Source: Amyelois transitella (taxonomy: Eukaryota; Arthropoda; Insecta; Lepidoptera; Pyralidae). Taken from it: DNA of 64,000 nt. The DNA is taken from the NCBI RefSeq assembly GCF_032362555.1, contig NC_083535.1, positions 8,804,001 through 8,868,000 of the forward strand, read 5' to 3'. The notes below the pieces were generated by a model. It searched no databases and had not been told where the DNA came from. It saw only the letters and a program-made list of their open reading frames with translations. A program made the translations under genes and the position numbers. The number at the start of each line of letters is the position of its first letter. Position 1 is the first letter of the stretch. Below, in pieces: positions 39,801 through 51,420 of the stretch.

Positions 39801-40794
39801 TTCCTTATTCACATTATATGATCACCACTCATATCACTGGAATCCAGCATGTGGCCTAATACTGTAAATATCATTATAATTAAGATCATTACATTTGCGA
39901 TGAAATAAAAACTCGTGTATTATAAATCGCAAAAATGTCAAGAGAAAATAAAAATATATTATTTTTTTAATGATTCTGAAAAAACATGTTGAGTGGGCTA
40001 TATCAGCACACTTCCTTATTAAAAAGTTAATAAGTTTTTGAAAGTGTGATTCAGTAAAATCTGTTCAGATTGTTAGCAAAGAAATGGTTACTGGAAGATA
40101 AATTTTAATTGATGCAATTTGTTCATCATCTAATTATAGAAGCAGTGAACAATTGTAATAACCCTGATGTTAATACATAGTTACACTAAAATCTATGATG
40201 TTTATTAGAAAGATAAACTTCAGAATAAGGTCCACACAATAAAGACATGTGATATAATTTCCCTGCTCTGGTTAAGTTCATAATAAATTTCCTAACAACT
40301 ATCACAGAGCGAAATATATATTTTTTTAAACTAGCATTGCATTGAATCGTTTTAATCTTTTGCTACAGATAACAATTATGTAACAATGGAAAATCTATTC
40401 AGTTTATTATGATAATATTTTTTCCATTATTATACTAACCCTATCATACTAAATAATCAAGCAGATTATGATCTCAACTATTTCACTCGAATGTTCCAAT
40501 CTCAGCTACAATAATAATTGTTTGTATTACAAAAACCTATTAAAAGAAAGTACCTAAATTTAAAATAGTTAACAGGGCTTACCTTACTTTGTTTCTGTTG
40601 TATAGGTGTCATACTTTTGAAATTGTAATAAGGAAAATAATATAATATTTTCATACAGATGTCTATTCATAATATCAAAATACAAGAGTATGGTAAACGC
40701 CTACCTCAAGCTTGCCTGGATAATTGATCGAAATAGTGGGCTAAAACTATTTTCAAATAGTAAGGAATTCACTCCGATACATACATAGAACTCG

Positions 40795-41928
40795 GAATAA
40801 TATAAGACTATAGAAGTGATAAGTGCAAGTAAATGTGTCATCGCGACTGATGGTAATCACCACCATCGGTCACCATAACCTTTTAAATTGCAACTCAATT
40901 CTGAGTTTCATTTGATAGCTTTACATTGCAAGACGACCACACGTCACTCTTATAGTTTTAAATTGTAATATACCAATTTATTTGAGTACGTATATGTATA
41001 AAAAGATAGATTTATACTAACCTTAACTATTTAAAAATAAATTTAGCCCATCTGTTACGTACATTGTAGTATAAAATGTGTCTTATGAAAATAATTTGCT
41101 TAGATAGTGTCGCCCAATGTACATACATTATGACGGAGCATAATTTAAATCAAATAACTGAACTAATCAAATTATTTTGAAAGCTTTCTTTTTTAGACCT
41201 TAATAAACCTTTCAGGTGCAGTCATAATGTAAGGAAATAGTTACATGTAAATACGAATCATTATAAACAGCTAAATTGGAGCAAAAACGGACTCAACAAA
41301 GCTGAACGGAGCTGTGAAAAAAAAACTTAATATATTTATTTTTCCAGTAATTGTCACATTATCGACATTAAATTGAATAAGGCATTAAATTATATTATAT
41401 TATGTGGGACTGATTAATGAGTGTTTCATTTTATACTAGTACCTCACTTAGCTCTCCTGCGAAGAAGCGGTGATGTTGTTTATATCTGGGCGACTGAGAA
41501 GTACTTCCTCTAAATATTACCGAATCCACCATGACACATACAACAAGTGATGTTCTATAATAGGTATTAAATAGCAGCATGAAAGGTTGGTCCTATCTAC
41601 CCCTTAGTAATGGTGTAACATTTGTTACAGTTACAGTTTTTGATTAATTAAAACTTATATTTCTTTCTTGCTTGATAAATATGATATGACTTCTTAGATA
41701 TAAGAGTAATTAGTTACTGTAGAAATGTCATGTCCTTGTCCTTAAAACTTTAGAAATGATTTGTCGAACGGCATCACTCGAAATTTTCTGCACAGACTTA
41801 AAGCTTTTAAATAGAGTCATAGTAAAGATGCAAAATAAAAACATGGTAAATATCTAAGGGTGGTGACAACCATAAGAAACGTCGTCACATTCATCGGTAC
41901 TTACCACTTCTATAGTCTTATATTATTC
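40795..41928. mobile_element. Possible inverted-repeat (MITE-like) element
   Basis: The sequence at 40795-40824 (starting gaataatataagactataga) recurs in inverted orientation at 41899-41928 with one mismatch. Weaker similarity continues inward for about 50 bp ('aatgtg.c..cg' and 'tcaccacc' blocks). The interior shows no coding frame. No target-site duplication is evident at the outer ends, so it could also be an inverted duplication of another kind. Confidence 0.4.
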
Positions 41929-42823
41929 AGAATTTTACGTATCAACCACGTGGTGTAATGACGCCATCTATCTGGATATGGACAAACTTCCCACACTGAT
42001 ACTCGAAACCATACCTACAGCAATATAACTTTGCATTTTACTAAATGATTTAACAGTACTAATAGATAGCGCCAGTGGTTCTTTTTACGGGTTAAAAAGT
42101 TTGTTTATAGTTTCGTGTTCAAAACTTTGTAAGCAACAACTTATAAAATGAGTATCTGCTACTCATAAAACAAATGCGAACTACGACGGAAGTTTTATAA
42201 TGTAAACTATTGAACTAAATGTTTGAACTTGAGTGGTATTATGGGATTGAGGCTGGTGTATAAATAATAAAGTATTTTATCAGCTGCAATTTTATGAGTC
42301 AGCCAATATTTTCCTCGCTTATTATATGTATATTATTAGTAGGTATAACACGTTTGTTAGGTAGGTTAATAAACTAATTAATTTGACAATTTAATATTCA
42401 TTCTGAACAACTTCTTCCAGTCACCGAAAAATCAAAATAAACAACTTCTCAACTATACAACTAACATTAAAAACTAGTTTGAACCTCAAACTTTCGTCCA
42501 TTTCGTGAACTTTTGAATTGGATGCTCTCCCTCTCTCTCTTCACCTTGTTCTAAGTTACACATTTCGCCACTATGCTTTACAGCCTTGAAATTTTTCTTT
42601 TCATATTAGTCTGCAGTCCTCTTCAGTTTTAAGACCGTTGGTAATTATTATGTTCAACGACGTCAAACCAGGTTCCTCCTTCTTTCTGCGCTCGACGAAG
42701 GCAACGTGACAAGACATTTTGTTCTCAGGTAATCTTTCCGAAAGACGTGAATTCACCAGCGTAGGTGACTCATCAGCATTTTGTCAGCTATATCACGGGC
42801 ACAACCAAACTTAACCTGCCCAA

Positions 42824-42897
42824 AAAGAGCAGATTGGAGAAGATTGAAGGAGGCCTACACCACAATTGTTGAAAAGGCTTAAGATGATGATGATGAC
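42824..42897 (+). repeat. 3' end of a non-LTR retrotransposon ORF with (GAT)n tail
   Basis: The plus-strand frame RADWRRLKEAYTTIVEKA ends in TAA at 42880-42882 and is followed at once by GATGATGATGATGAC. A '(D/R)xxWRRLxEAYxxxW…' C-terminus with a trinucleotide tail is typical of a lepidopteran LINE reverse-transcriptase ORF. Only the extreme 3' end is recognisable; upstream sequence is decayed. Confidence 0.6.
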
Positions 42898-43964
42898 TAT
42901 TATCACCGAAATAAAAGCTGATGCCAATGCTTGAGTTCCACGTTCCAATTAACGCATTTTTTTTTTGTTTTGTATCCTTTTGGTTGTTCCGATTTTTTGG
43001 TTTAATATGACTTGATTAAATAGTCAGCAAGCCTTACAAACTTACCCAGTTCGTATAAAATCTTATAATAGGCCAATGTCAATTAAATTATTTTCGTGAT
43101 TTATATATTCCCTATGATATTTACACCATTAACGTGTTTAAACAGAAAATATATCATCGTTCTAACACTAACATTCTTAATGAGTTTTCTTTAAATATTC
43201 TTATATTTGTTTATCTTACTTATTCAACTGTATTTTGGGTTTTGGCTTCAGTACGAATTTACAATAAAAAGTTGCCTATGTATATTTTTGTTTCGAACAC
43301 CGATCCAACAGCGGTTCAGCTTTGAAATAATTATTGTTATAGGTGATATTAGTATAGATTTTACTAGAAAAGATGGATAGATTTGTTTAGATGCACAGAC
43401 ATATTTATTTACTACCTGTTTTGACTGGAAGCGACTCCTTTATGGGATAAGTCCGCCATTGTATATGATTTATTTATTTACAATTTATTTCTTGTATTTG
43501 TACAAATTTCTGTGCAATAAAGATATAATATAAACAACAAACAATCCGGTATTGTTGTCTACTGAAGACAAATAATTGCTAAGAATAGTGTGTTACATTT
43601 ATATGTCACATTTTTTATTGCTTTCATTTTATATTTAACTGCAAGAAACTTATCTAATATCTTGTCAAATTTTAATATTACAAAGCATGTTTTCCGCATG
43701 AGCAAAATGCGCGCTTTCGATTCCATCGTTTGAAATACAATAGCGATTTGTACCCGTACAGTCATGAACCAAAGTTGCCAAAGTAGGTCAGACAAGAACA
43801 AAATTCGATACGATAAAGCCTCCACGAAAAAATAAATGGTTACAAGATGACTCTTTAACTTAGTTACAACAAAAATTATTTTTCAATTTGCTAATGGCTA
43901 TGTCTACACGTTTACGTTGTACCTCGTGGTTGCTTTTTTAGAATAAGACCTATCTATCATCGTT

Positions 43965-44230
43965 GTGATGCCATCAGTCCCAGTTACATGGTCCCCTCTG
44001 GAAAGGAGATGAGCCTTTAACAAAGATTCTTGATCAGGTAAATCAGGTTTTTTAAATAAAGTGACTCCCGTCTAACCTCCACGATCTTTACAGAGCACCT
44101 TAGCCATAGTACATAATGGTTACATATCCAGTTGCCTGAATGTGAAGTGTTCCTCACTGCCCCGCCGAGATAGGATTTGAACCTGAACTAATATGCTCAG
44201 TTTAGACCACCAACGCTCTCACTTACAACT
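43965..44230 (-). repeat. tRNA-derived SINE
   Basis: On the minus strand GGTTCAAATCC (44173-44183) is a perfect-looking pol III B box. It lies downstream of 'gagcgttggtggtctaaact', which fits the A-box/D-arm part of a degenerate tRNA head, and is followed by 'tatctcggcggggcagtgag'. The remaining body is non-coding. The left boundary is approximate. Confidence 0.6.
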
Positions 44231-44689
44231 TCTATTACTTACATAATATTTCGGATTTTATTATCAACCCAATCACAGACAGATGTGAAAATATTAATTT
44301 AGATTTGATTTAAAATTACATTCGCTGTTCAATTGTTCCCGTATACCGTTGGATGGCCAACAATAGCTAGCGGTTAAAAAGGGAAATATTAAATTTAACA
44401 TGAATGTACGGTTAATAAACACGTCAGATAAATTGTGTTTGTTATTATATCAATTAAGTCGTAGTTAAATGAGGGAATGCGAAATATATTTTATATATTT
44501 GATTTACAATTAGCATTTTTAAGATACTTTATTACCATACAGTATACACACACCTATCACATCTTTATCTTTAACAGCACAGATTGAGAAAATCTAACAG
44601 GTGGCTCCATCACAAGAATCCCAAGTTTATTAATCTTTCCCTTGATTGGTTTTTACAATATGCGTAAGAGGAGTGTATACACAAACCTG

Positions 44690-44820
44690 TCACGTCTTTA
44701 TCACGTACGGGGTAAACAAAGCGAGTCGCAGTAAGTACTTGAATGCCACGTGTAGCTGTACGCATATACGATGGAAACGAGATTCATAGATTCCGACAGG
44801 TTGCTAGCCTAGACCTTAAC
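44690..44820 (-). repeat. Degenerate fragment of SINE-like family A
   Basis: 'cacgtctttatcacgtacgg' and 'acaggttgctagcctagacc' correspond to the inverted tail and middle blocks of family A. The first part of the open frame 44743-45045 is made from this repeat, which argues against that frame being a gene. Confidence 0.5.
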
Positions 44821-45359
44821 AACCTGCGCATGAACGAAGCGAAGTACCTCGCACATGTGATGAAAACCTTTGCCACGAGACAAGCATTGAAGATTCCTTC
44901 TTCCATTCTCGATGATGGAAATATAAGATCTCTAGGAAATAAGTATCTAGTAAATTGGAAAGACCTGCTATCAGTTTTCAATTATATCATTAAATATGCA
45001 CGAACGAATGGAAACCATATAAAATATGTCGTCGTTCATGAATAACATATTTTATTTCGACCAGTGCATTAAATGTCGCTATATTTTATTTATGACTGCA
45101 AATGTATCATGAATGTTTACTGATGTCCTGATGAGTCTTTTGTTCGAAAACTGTTCAAATATTATTTTATTTGTAAATACATAATATGCACTTTTTTAAA
45201 GGACCTTGAAATTAATGTGTGTATAAAGTAGAAGAGAAAAAAGATGAAATCCGCGTGTTTTATTTAACGCCATTTCAAAAACATTAGACAAGGCAATGGT
45301 TTAAAATCTCTCTAATCAATCTATAGAAATCAGAAAAATGTTTTTCTTTTGCTTTGTAT

Positions 45360-45620
45360 AATTGGGGTTTACTCCGATTTGGACTTAAAATTTTTAATTT
45401 TAACCAACTTTTACCCCTAGCTTTGCCCTCGCGAATTTAGCACAAAAGAATACAGGTTCTTCACAAATATAAAATAGAACTTTATTTTTTACCGGGATGA
45501 AAATTACCCTACGTTCTTCTCCAGACTCTTAATTATTCTATATACACAAAATTACATGAAATTTGGTTGAGTAGATAACACGTAAAGCAAATAAATTTAC
45601 GTTCGCATTTATATTATTTT
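45360..45620 (+). repeat. Degenerate LINE/Helitron-type 3' repeat
   Basis: 'ccctagctttgccctcgcga', 'ccgggatgaaaattacccta', 'ttcttctccagactctt' and 'ttggttgagtagataacacg' in this order match, in plus orientation, the degenerate element at 2790-3165. Confidence 0.4.
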
Positions 45621-46498
45621 AGAGAATTGAAGGACTTTCTGTAGCAATAGCAACATTCTTATTCATTGAACCGAAAGCCCTAGGTTCGATTCTTAATCAT
45701 ATTATAATGTCAAGTAATCTTAAAATCTTATGTCATAATCCTACATTTTTTATTGGCCTGGGTTTTAGATATTTATTCAAAACATATGTTTTGCAAAGTG
45801 GAAAATCGAGTGAGATACTCTTGGGGCTAGCTCGAATCGTCTGATTTGTTCCTAGATTTATTGAAAATCTGTTCACTGTTCAAAAGTTATTCGGAGTTAT
45901 AAGACGGCGGTTAAAACTTTGTTTTACATCGGAACTTGCACATGTTGAGAGAGCTATGATCATCCGATAAACTAACAATTTATTTTGAATTTCCAATGTT
46001 ACTCGTGAGCAATGTTTTATTACTTTTACAGACTTTATTTTATAGATCAGTTTAACAAATGAACTGTAAATTTTAGCCTTTAAAATCGTCATCAATTTAA
46101 TTCTAGAAAAATTAAAGCCTTGCTTAGTATCATGTTTATCTGTCATGTTTCACAAGCGTGGCAATGATCCGGCTACAGAATCAAAGTAGGACACGGGTAA
46201 CTCAACGATTAAAATTTAGATAATTGGATTTGCTAACATATTATGTGATTACTCATAAGACTATAGATATCTTTTATCTGAAAGTATTGTAAACTGTGTT
46301 GTGGTTAAACCTCAAATGCTCAATTAGCTCGCCAACTTAAGTGCTTTATTACAACGGTCACGTAATTCCGAGTGATATAAAAATATTTTTCCAATGTTTG
46401 TTTACAAAAAGTTAAGCTTGCGTAGGTCAGGATTCCATTCGTCTGACTGTACATAAAGTTTGTACAATTGGTTCGCGAATGTTTCCTTTGTTCCGGCG

Positions 46499-46507
46499 AG
46501 TATATAA
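46499..46507 (+). promoter_or_regulatory. TATA box of the small secreted-peptide gene
   Basis: GTATATAAAG context (TATATAA at 46501-46507) lies about 45-50 bp upstream of the ATG at 46552, the right distance for a start site near 46530 and a very short leader. A TTATCT (inverse GATA) motif follows at 46512-46517. Confidence 0.6.
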
Positions 46508-46551
46508 AGCCTTATCTCTTTTTTCCAAAGAAAGAACGTAAAACAAGAACA

Positions 46552-47802
46552 ATGAAAATTATCTCAGGTGAGTAATTTTGTATTTTATTATTCCAATTTG
46601 TTAACGGTTGTTTATAAGTAGGGTGAGATTGAAGTCAAAGTTTTAATCAATGAAAACAAACATTCTGCAAATATTTTGTTTCCAATTAACTTGATTATTT
46701 CACGATCATAGTCAGTTTATCAGTAAGCTATTACTGAAATTCAGCTATCCAGCAATATTGCAGTGAATATCGGTGTAGGTATAATGACGAAAATCAGTCT
46801 ATTATCTATCAGAGTCCATTGAATACTGAGTAGTCACTATTTAATTAAACATTGGTGAAATTGCTTTCATGTTGTAAATGTGAATAACTATTTGTTTTAT
46901 CAAGTAATGTATATTTTCATCAGATTTAGCAAATTTATATGAAATTAAATGATGCTAAGAGGGACCTTAACGTTGCAGTAAAAAAAAATAAGGGAAAAAT
47001 AGATATCATATAAGTATATGAGTGAAAACCGACATGTGGTTCGTAACATAGGAGCGTTAAGAATATTAAGTTAAAAATACTAATCCCGTTAAAATTAAGA
47101 TTTTTATATCAGCAAACACTGAACTATTTTATGATCATTTTATAACTATTTTCATCTCAGTCGCATGTATGTATTTCACTCTGCCGACGTACCTACTAGG
47201 TTTTTCAGTTTTTTTTTTTCATTTAGTATCTTTAATCTTCTTTCTTTTAAAACTTTAGTAGGAAAAGGGAACATCGGATCTGGAATTTAGACTTATTAGA
47301 ATTTAAACTAGATTTTCGTTCAGGTCATGATGGAATAATATTTTTTTCAGATTTGGCCTGGGTTTTGGATGTTTATTTAATAAATTTACTATAAAACTAG
47401 CTGTACCCGCAACTTTGTTTGCGTGCGATTAAAATAAGTTTTTCTTTTACATAAAAGGGACAATCACTCCGAACCTTATTGCATCATCGATTATCCCTAT
47501 CACCTTCATTTTGCTTTTCAATTGTATCGTTACTTTAACTCTCTGGAGAAGAGCCCGAATCCGGGAGCGGGTAAGCCAGGCCAGCCAATCCTCACAACTT
47601 TGTAGTAAAATCTAATTACACTTTTTATTGTCAAATACTTACCTTGACTGCTCGACCTACGCCTTATTTTCTTGTAAGGTACATGACAGTTAAGTGTTTA
47701 ATTTATTTTACAGTGGTCTACTTAGCGCTGGTTGCTTTGATCATGGCTGCAGCAAGAGCATATCTTCCTGCGCCGTTTGGTAGTCCCTATGGACCAGAAT
47801 AA
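46552..47802 (+). CDS. Small secreted peptide precursor (34 residues), two exons
   Basis: Exon 1 is 46552-46567 (ATG AAA ATT ATC TCA G|gtgagt) and exon 2 is 47714-47802 (tttacag|TG…TAA). The product is 34 residues: a strongly hydrophobic signal sequence of about 21 residues (MKIIS…VALIMAAARA) followed by YLPAPFGSPYGPE. The first exon covering little more than the initiator codons is common in insect secreted peptides. AATAAA (47798-47803) overlaps the stop codon. The mature part is Pro/Gly/Tyr-rich, has no Cys, no dibasic site and no terminal Gly for amidation. I do not recognise the family; an immune or other short secreted peptide is possible, but function is not inferable from sequence. 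Supported by TATA box, splice sites, signal sequence and polyadenylation signal acting together. Confidence 0.7.
47398..47590 (+). repeat. Repeat fragment in the intron of the small-peptide gene
   Basis: 'aactagctgtacccgcaact' followed by 'ttgtttgcgtgcgatt' is a diverged copy of the 'CTAGCTGTGCCCGCGACTTCGTCCGCG' repeat end seen at 48958. The following 'ctctggagaagagcccgaat' with 'ccgggagcgggtaagccagg' also looks repetitive. Extent is uncertain. Confidence 0.4.
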
Positions 47803-47869
47803 AGTTTATTTATGCAATTGTTATAATTTCTTATATTAAAATAATATTTTTTTTCCTTTAAAGCGCTTT

Positions 47870-48957
47870 TTATTTATTCATTCTAAAGCTGCCCATGAAT
47901 GTCGTAAGAGGCAAAAACAAGCACTAACAACAATTATTAACTGGCACAACTTTACAGACATTCGCATCTGGATTTATGTCTCAGTTTGAGTGTTCCCGGT
48001 TACACCCTCTACGGCAGTGTTTTGGGGCCCAAGGTTCACTTTCCGACTTTTCTCTCTCTGATTTTCGGCATCCTTAGTGTCCAACCCGTTGGCTTGCAAT
48101 CATCTTTGGATGTCATCAGTTTAAGTGAAATCAATATTAAAAAAAAATATGATGAGTCAATTAATAAAATAAAAGGTTTAATAGATGTAAGATCATTTCA
48201 ACTTTTGGGATCTCGCTTTCAAGGTTAACTTGTAACCATTTCCATAAGTATGAGCTGATTAACGAGTATAAATTAAAAGTTCAAAACGGGAAAAGGGATT
48301 CAAGAACAATTCTTTTTTCATAAATTAAAACTCAGAATGTTCAATGTAAAATAATGGAAAAGTAATTGTCAAATACATCTTCTAATTTTTATCCTAAAAG
48401 GAAGTCAGCGTAGCATCTCGGAAATTAAATTACCTTCTGTAAGTAACGTTGACATTCCTTGTGACTTTTTATTACAAGCTTTATTTAACTTGTGATGTTC
48501 ATATGAAGCTGTCCGCTGCGTAATTTGAAAAGCTTTTTCGCCCACTCCCAAGAGACGATTACAATTGAGACAGCAAACAAAAATATTCACTTTCTGAAAA
48601 TATGATTCTCGTTATAAATATTTGTAATGAAGACAGACTTTTTGCATTAAAAAGTTTGTTTGCCTAAAGGTATTTAGATAATAATAACTTTAATTATTAA
48701 TAATCTTTTTTTAAATGTAACTAGTAAAACGGAACAGCGGAAATAGAATTATTCAAAATATTTTGCTTTGAATTAATGATATGGATAGCATTAAATTAAA
48801 TTTATATAGTAACTTTAAAGTAGATAGCTCACTTAAGCACTAGACTTGTTACTATTTAGTGACAGCTTAAAAAGTCTAAACTTCAATAGCAACTTCATTT
48901 GACATCTTTGATAAAATATGAAAAATGTTAGCCACTATTTGATTCTTTTATTAGATA
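47870..48957. other. Intergenic stretch, no gene supported
   Basis: An 80-codon frame at 47986-48228 has no domain, start context or splice support. The remainder is A+T-rich. Nothing else recognised. Confidence 0.4.
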
Positions 48958-49509
48958 CTAGCTGTGCCCGCGACTTCGTCCGCGTGGAATTGTTATTTTG
49001 AGCATCATTGAAGCCCACAAGGATCAATAATTTTCCCCGTTTTTTTTCACATAGTCCATTTTTTGTTTTCTCGTTAAAGTTGCAGCGTGATGTTATATAG
49101 CCTAAAGCCTTCCTCGATAAATGGTATATTCAACGCAAAAATAATTTTTCATTTCGAATCAGTAGTTCCTAAGATTAGCGCGTTCAAACAAACAAACTCT
49201 TCAGCTTTATAATGTTAGTATAGATTATGCAAAAAAATTGATGAACCTACGTGAGTGCTTGTTTGAGGATGCTATTCAATCACGCAAATTCTATTGGATG
49301 GATTTTGATGAAACTTACGTACACGGGAAGAATAATGCCTGGAATAGAACATAGTTTATTTTTCTTACAAAAGCAAAGCTCGGAAGCGCAGCTGTTAAAA
49401 AACGAATAAATTCTAAAGACAAAAAAAGGAAATTATAATAATGGAAAGTTAAAGTACCTATCTCTTTGTTTACAACATTTGCTGTCTTGCCCATTGGAGA
49501 CATCACAAA

Positions 49510-49890
49510 TTAACTGTCACAGCTGGTGACCCGCGAGCAAGCGACGTAGAGCTGTCCGTGTGAGAAGCAAATCGTCCTGAGGTCGACTGCGGCTGCTCCA
49601 AGTGTTTGACCTTGCGATTTGTTAATTGTCATCGCGAAACATATAGCCATTGGAAACTGTACACGCTTAATTTGAAATGGAAAATTGTTGGGAATGAGCG
49701 GAATGCGCGGTATAAAAACAATTTCACCCGCTGCACAACCAGTAAGAATTTTAGCTTCTACTATAATGTTATGAAGCGACACCACTTTAAGGCAGTCCCA
49801 TTACAAAATGGAATGTCTACTTTTAGAGCAATTGTATGCGCGGGCAGTCCAGATGCCGAAAGTGAATTAAGGAACTATACCGAATAAGTA
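49510..49890 (-). pseudogene. Helitron Pif1-like helicase fragment, left copy
   Basis: On the minus strand the spacer encodes …[10 protein letters not shown]…LDCPRIQLL and then, after frame changes, DIPFCNGTA. The arm continues with [34 protein letters not shown] and [15 protein letters not shown], which are the terminal motifs of Pif1/RepHel helicases. At least one stop and one frameshift lie near 49785-49815. The Rep domain and upstream helicase motifs are absent. It is a dead C-terminal fragment. Confidence 0.8.
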
Positions 49891-49908
49891 CCGATGCTGC
49901 AAGCATCA

Positions 49909-50182
49909 GGTGTCGCTTCATAACATTATAGTAGAAGCTAAAATTCTTACTGGTTGTGCAGCGGGTGAAATTGTTTTTATACCGCGCATTCCGCTCATTC
50001 CCAACAATTTTCCATTTCAAATTAAGCGTGTACAGTTTCCAATGGCTATATGTTTCGCGATGACAATTAACAAATCGCAAGGTCAAACACTTGGAGCAGC
50101 CGCAGTCGACCTCAGGACGATTTGCTTCTCACACGGACAGCTCTACGTCGCTTGCTCGCGGGTCACCAGCTGTGACAGTTAA
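49909..50182 (+). pseudogene. Helitron Pif1-like helicase fragment, inverted right copy
   Basis: Mirror copy of the left fragment in plus orientation, starting at the arm border with [14 protein letters not shown] and ending in [12 protein letters not shown] plus stop. It lacks the spacer-encoded upstream part, which shows that the duplication began inside the helicase. Confidence 0.8.
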
Positions 50183-50675
50183 TTTGTGATGTCTCCAATG
50201 GGCAAGACAGCAAATGTTGTAAACAAAGAGATAGGTACTTTAACTTTCCATTATTATAATTTCCTTTTTTTGTCTTTAGAATTTATTCGTTTTTTAACAG
50301 CTGCGCTTCCGAGCTTTGCTTTTGTAAGAAAAATAAACTATGTTCTATTCCAGGCATTATTCTTCCCGTGTACGTAAGTTTCATCAAAATCCATCCAATA
50401 GAATTTGCGTGATTGAATAGCATCCTCAAACAAGCACTCACGTAGGTTCATCAATTTTTTTGCATAATCTATACTAACATTATAAAGCTGAAGAGTTTGT
50501 TTGTTTGAACGCGCTAATCTTAGGAACTACTGATTCGAAATGAAAAATTATTTTTGCGTTGAATATACCATTTATCGAGGAAGGCTTTAGGCTATATAAC
50601 ATCACGCTGCAACTTTAACGAGAAAACAAAAAATGGACTATGTGAAAAAAAACGCTGCAAGCATCGGTACTATCT

Positions 50676-51083
50676 AATTTTGCCAGCGGCTACAATCACG
50701 TTATTTCTTAAATTCTCGTGGCGCCATCTCGTATCGGATGATCAAAAAATAAATATCTAAACCACGGGAACTAAATCAATGGTGAAATGGTAAGTACTGG
50801 CGTTACTACATGTGTGTTATTCCTGCTAATCTTGAGGAGCATGGCAACCGTCGCCGATGCGGGGCGCGTCAAACCCTACCTACATAAAAAAAAATTCTTC
50901 TCAAAGATGTGGTGAAACAGTAAGTGCTGGCGAAACTAAATCAATGAATAAAAGAAGTTTTAATTATATAATTAATTAAAAATTTTGCCAGCGGCTACAA
51001 TTGTGTTATTTCTTAAATTCTCATGAGGCGCCATCTCGTATCGGGTGGCCAAAAAATAAATATCTAAACCACGGGAACTAAAT
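50676..51083 (+). repeat. Direct repeat of about 100 bp, copies 305 bp apart
   Basis: Copies at 50676-50776 and 50981-51083 both run 'aattttgccagcggctacaa' to 'aaaccacgggaactaaat', with a small insertion ('atgag') and few substitutions in the second. The sequence between them (50777-50980) shows no coding content and contains two diverged 'gtaagt.ctggcg' motifs. This may be a pair of non-autonomous element ends or a local duplication. Confidence 0.8.
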
Positions 51084-51179
51084 AAATAAACAAAGCATAA
51101 TTAATTTAATCAATAAAATGCTATTTTTTCAATCATAATAAATATGATAATTAATTATTTATAGATTTTTATATCGATT

Positions 51180-51410
51180 CAAAAATGACGAAGTTCCAAA
51201 CAAACTTGCACCCCCTATTTCATCCCCTTGGTATAGAATTTCAGGATAAAAAGTAGCCTATATTCTAATCCAGGTTACTAACTATATCTGTGCCGAATTT
51301 CGTTCAGATCCGTTCGGTAGATTTTGCGTGATGCGCGTACAAACATACAGACAGACAGACGGACAGACAGACAGACGGACAGACAGACAGACAAAAATTA
51401 AAAAAAAAAA
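51180..51410 (+). repeat. LINE/SINE-like 3' end with (GACA)n tail
   Basis: 'gacgaagttccaaacaaact', 'ccccctatttcatccccttg', 'aaagtagcctatattctaat' and 'gtgatgcgcgtacaaacata' lead into a GACA/GACG microsatellite (about 51346-51395) and an A-rich end. I recognise this order as a widespread lepidopteran retroelement 3' end. Confidence 0.7.
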
Positions 51411-51420
51411 ATGTTTTGGC

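Larger units (their letters stand above)
36880..46495. other. Gene-poor intergenic region
   Basis: A+T-rich, with no exon I can support on either strand. Contents that can be named are a possible inverted-repeat element (40795-41928), a LINE 3' end (42824-42897), a tRNA-derived SINE (43965-44230), a degenerate family-A fragment (44690-44820) and a degenerate LINE/Helitron-type repeat (45360-45620). Open frames at 43134-43325, 43559-43825 and 45880-46146 look like chance frames. Confidence 0.5.
48958..50653. mobile_element. Helitron remnant with a large inverted duplication
   Basis: The left part runs from 'tagctgtgcccgcgacttcg' (48961) into arm 1. Arms 49039-49783 and 49909-50653 are inverted copies of about 745 bp separated by a 125-bp spacer (49784-49908). 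Translated frames in the two arms are identical, so the arms are at least nearly identical. The arms carry a Pif1-type Helitron helicase C-terminus and a shared non-coding 3' stretch ('actaacattataaagctgaa', 'gaacgcgctaatcttagg'). The spacer continues the helicase on the minus strand, so the left copy with the spacer is the older arrangement. Confidence 0.85.

Noticed and set aside
44743-45045. 100-codon plus-strand open frame
   Set aside because: Its first part is made of a degenerate family-A repeat, and the rest has no domain, splice site or promoter support.
47986-48228. 80-codon plus-strand open frame downstream of the small-peptide gene
   Set aside because: No domain, signal sequence or splice evidence, and the composition fits chance or a decayed repeat.
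49606-50086. Two identical 87-93 codon frames on opposite strands across the Helitron palindrome
   Set aside because: They are antisense shadows of the helicase fragment in each arm, duplicated by the inverted repeat.
50654-50680. Possible Helitron 3' terminus (half hairpin followed by TATCTAAT)
   Set aside because: The same 12 bp occur in the spacer at 49896-49907, where they are part of the helicase-coding sequence on the minus strand, so they mark a duplication junction rather than a transposon end.
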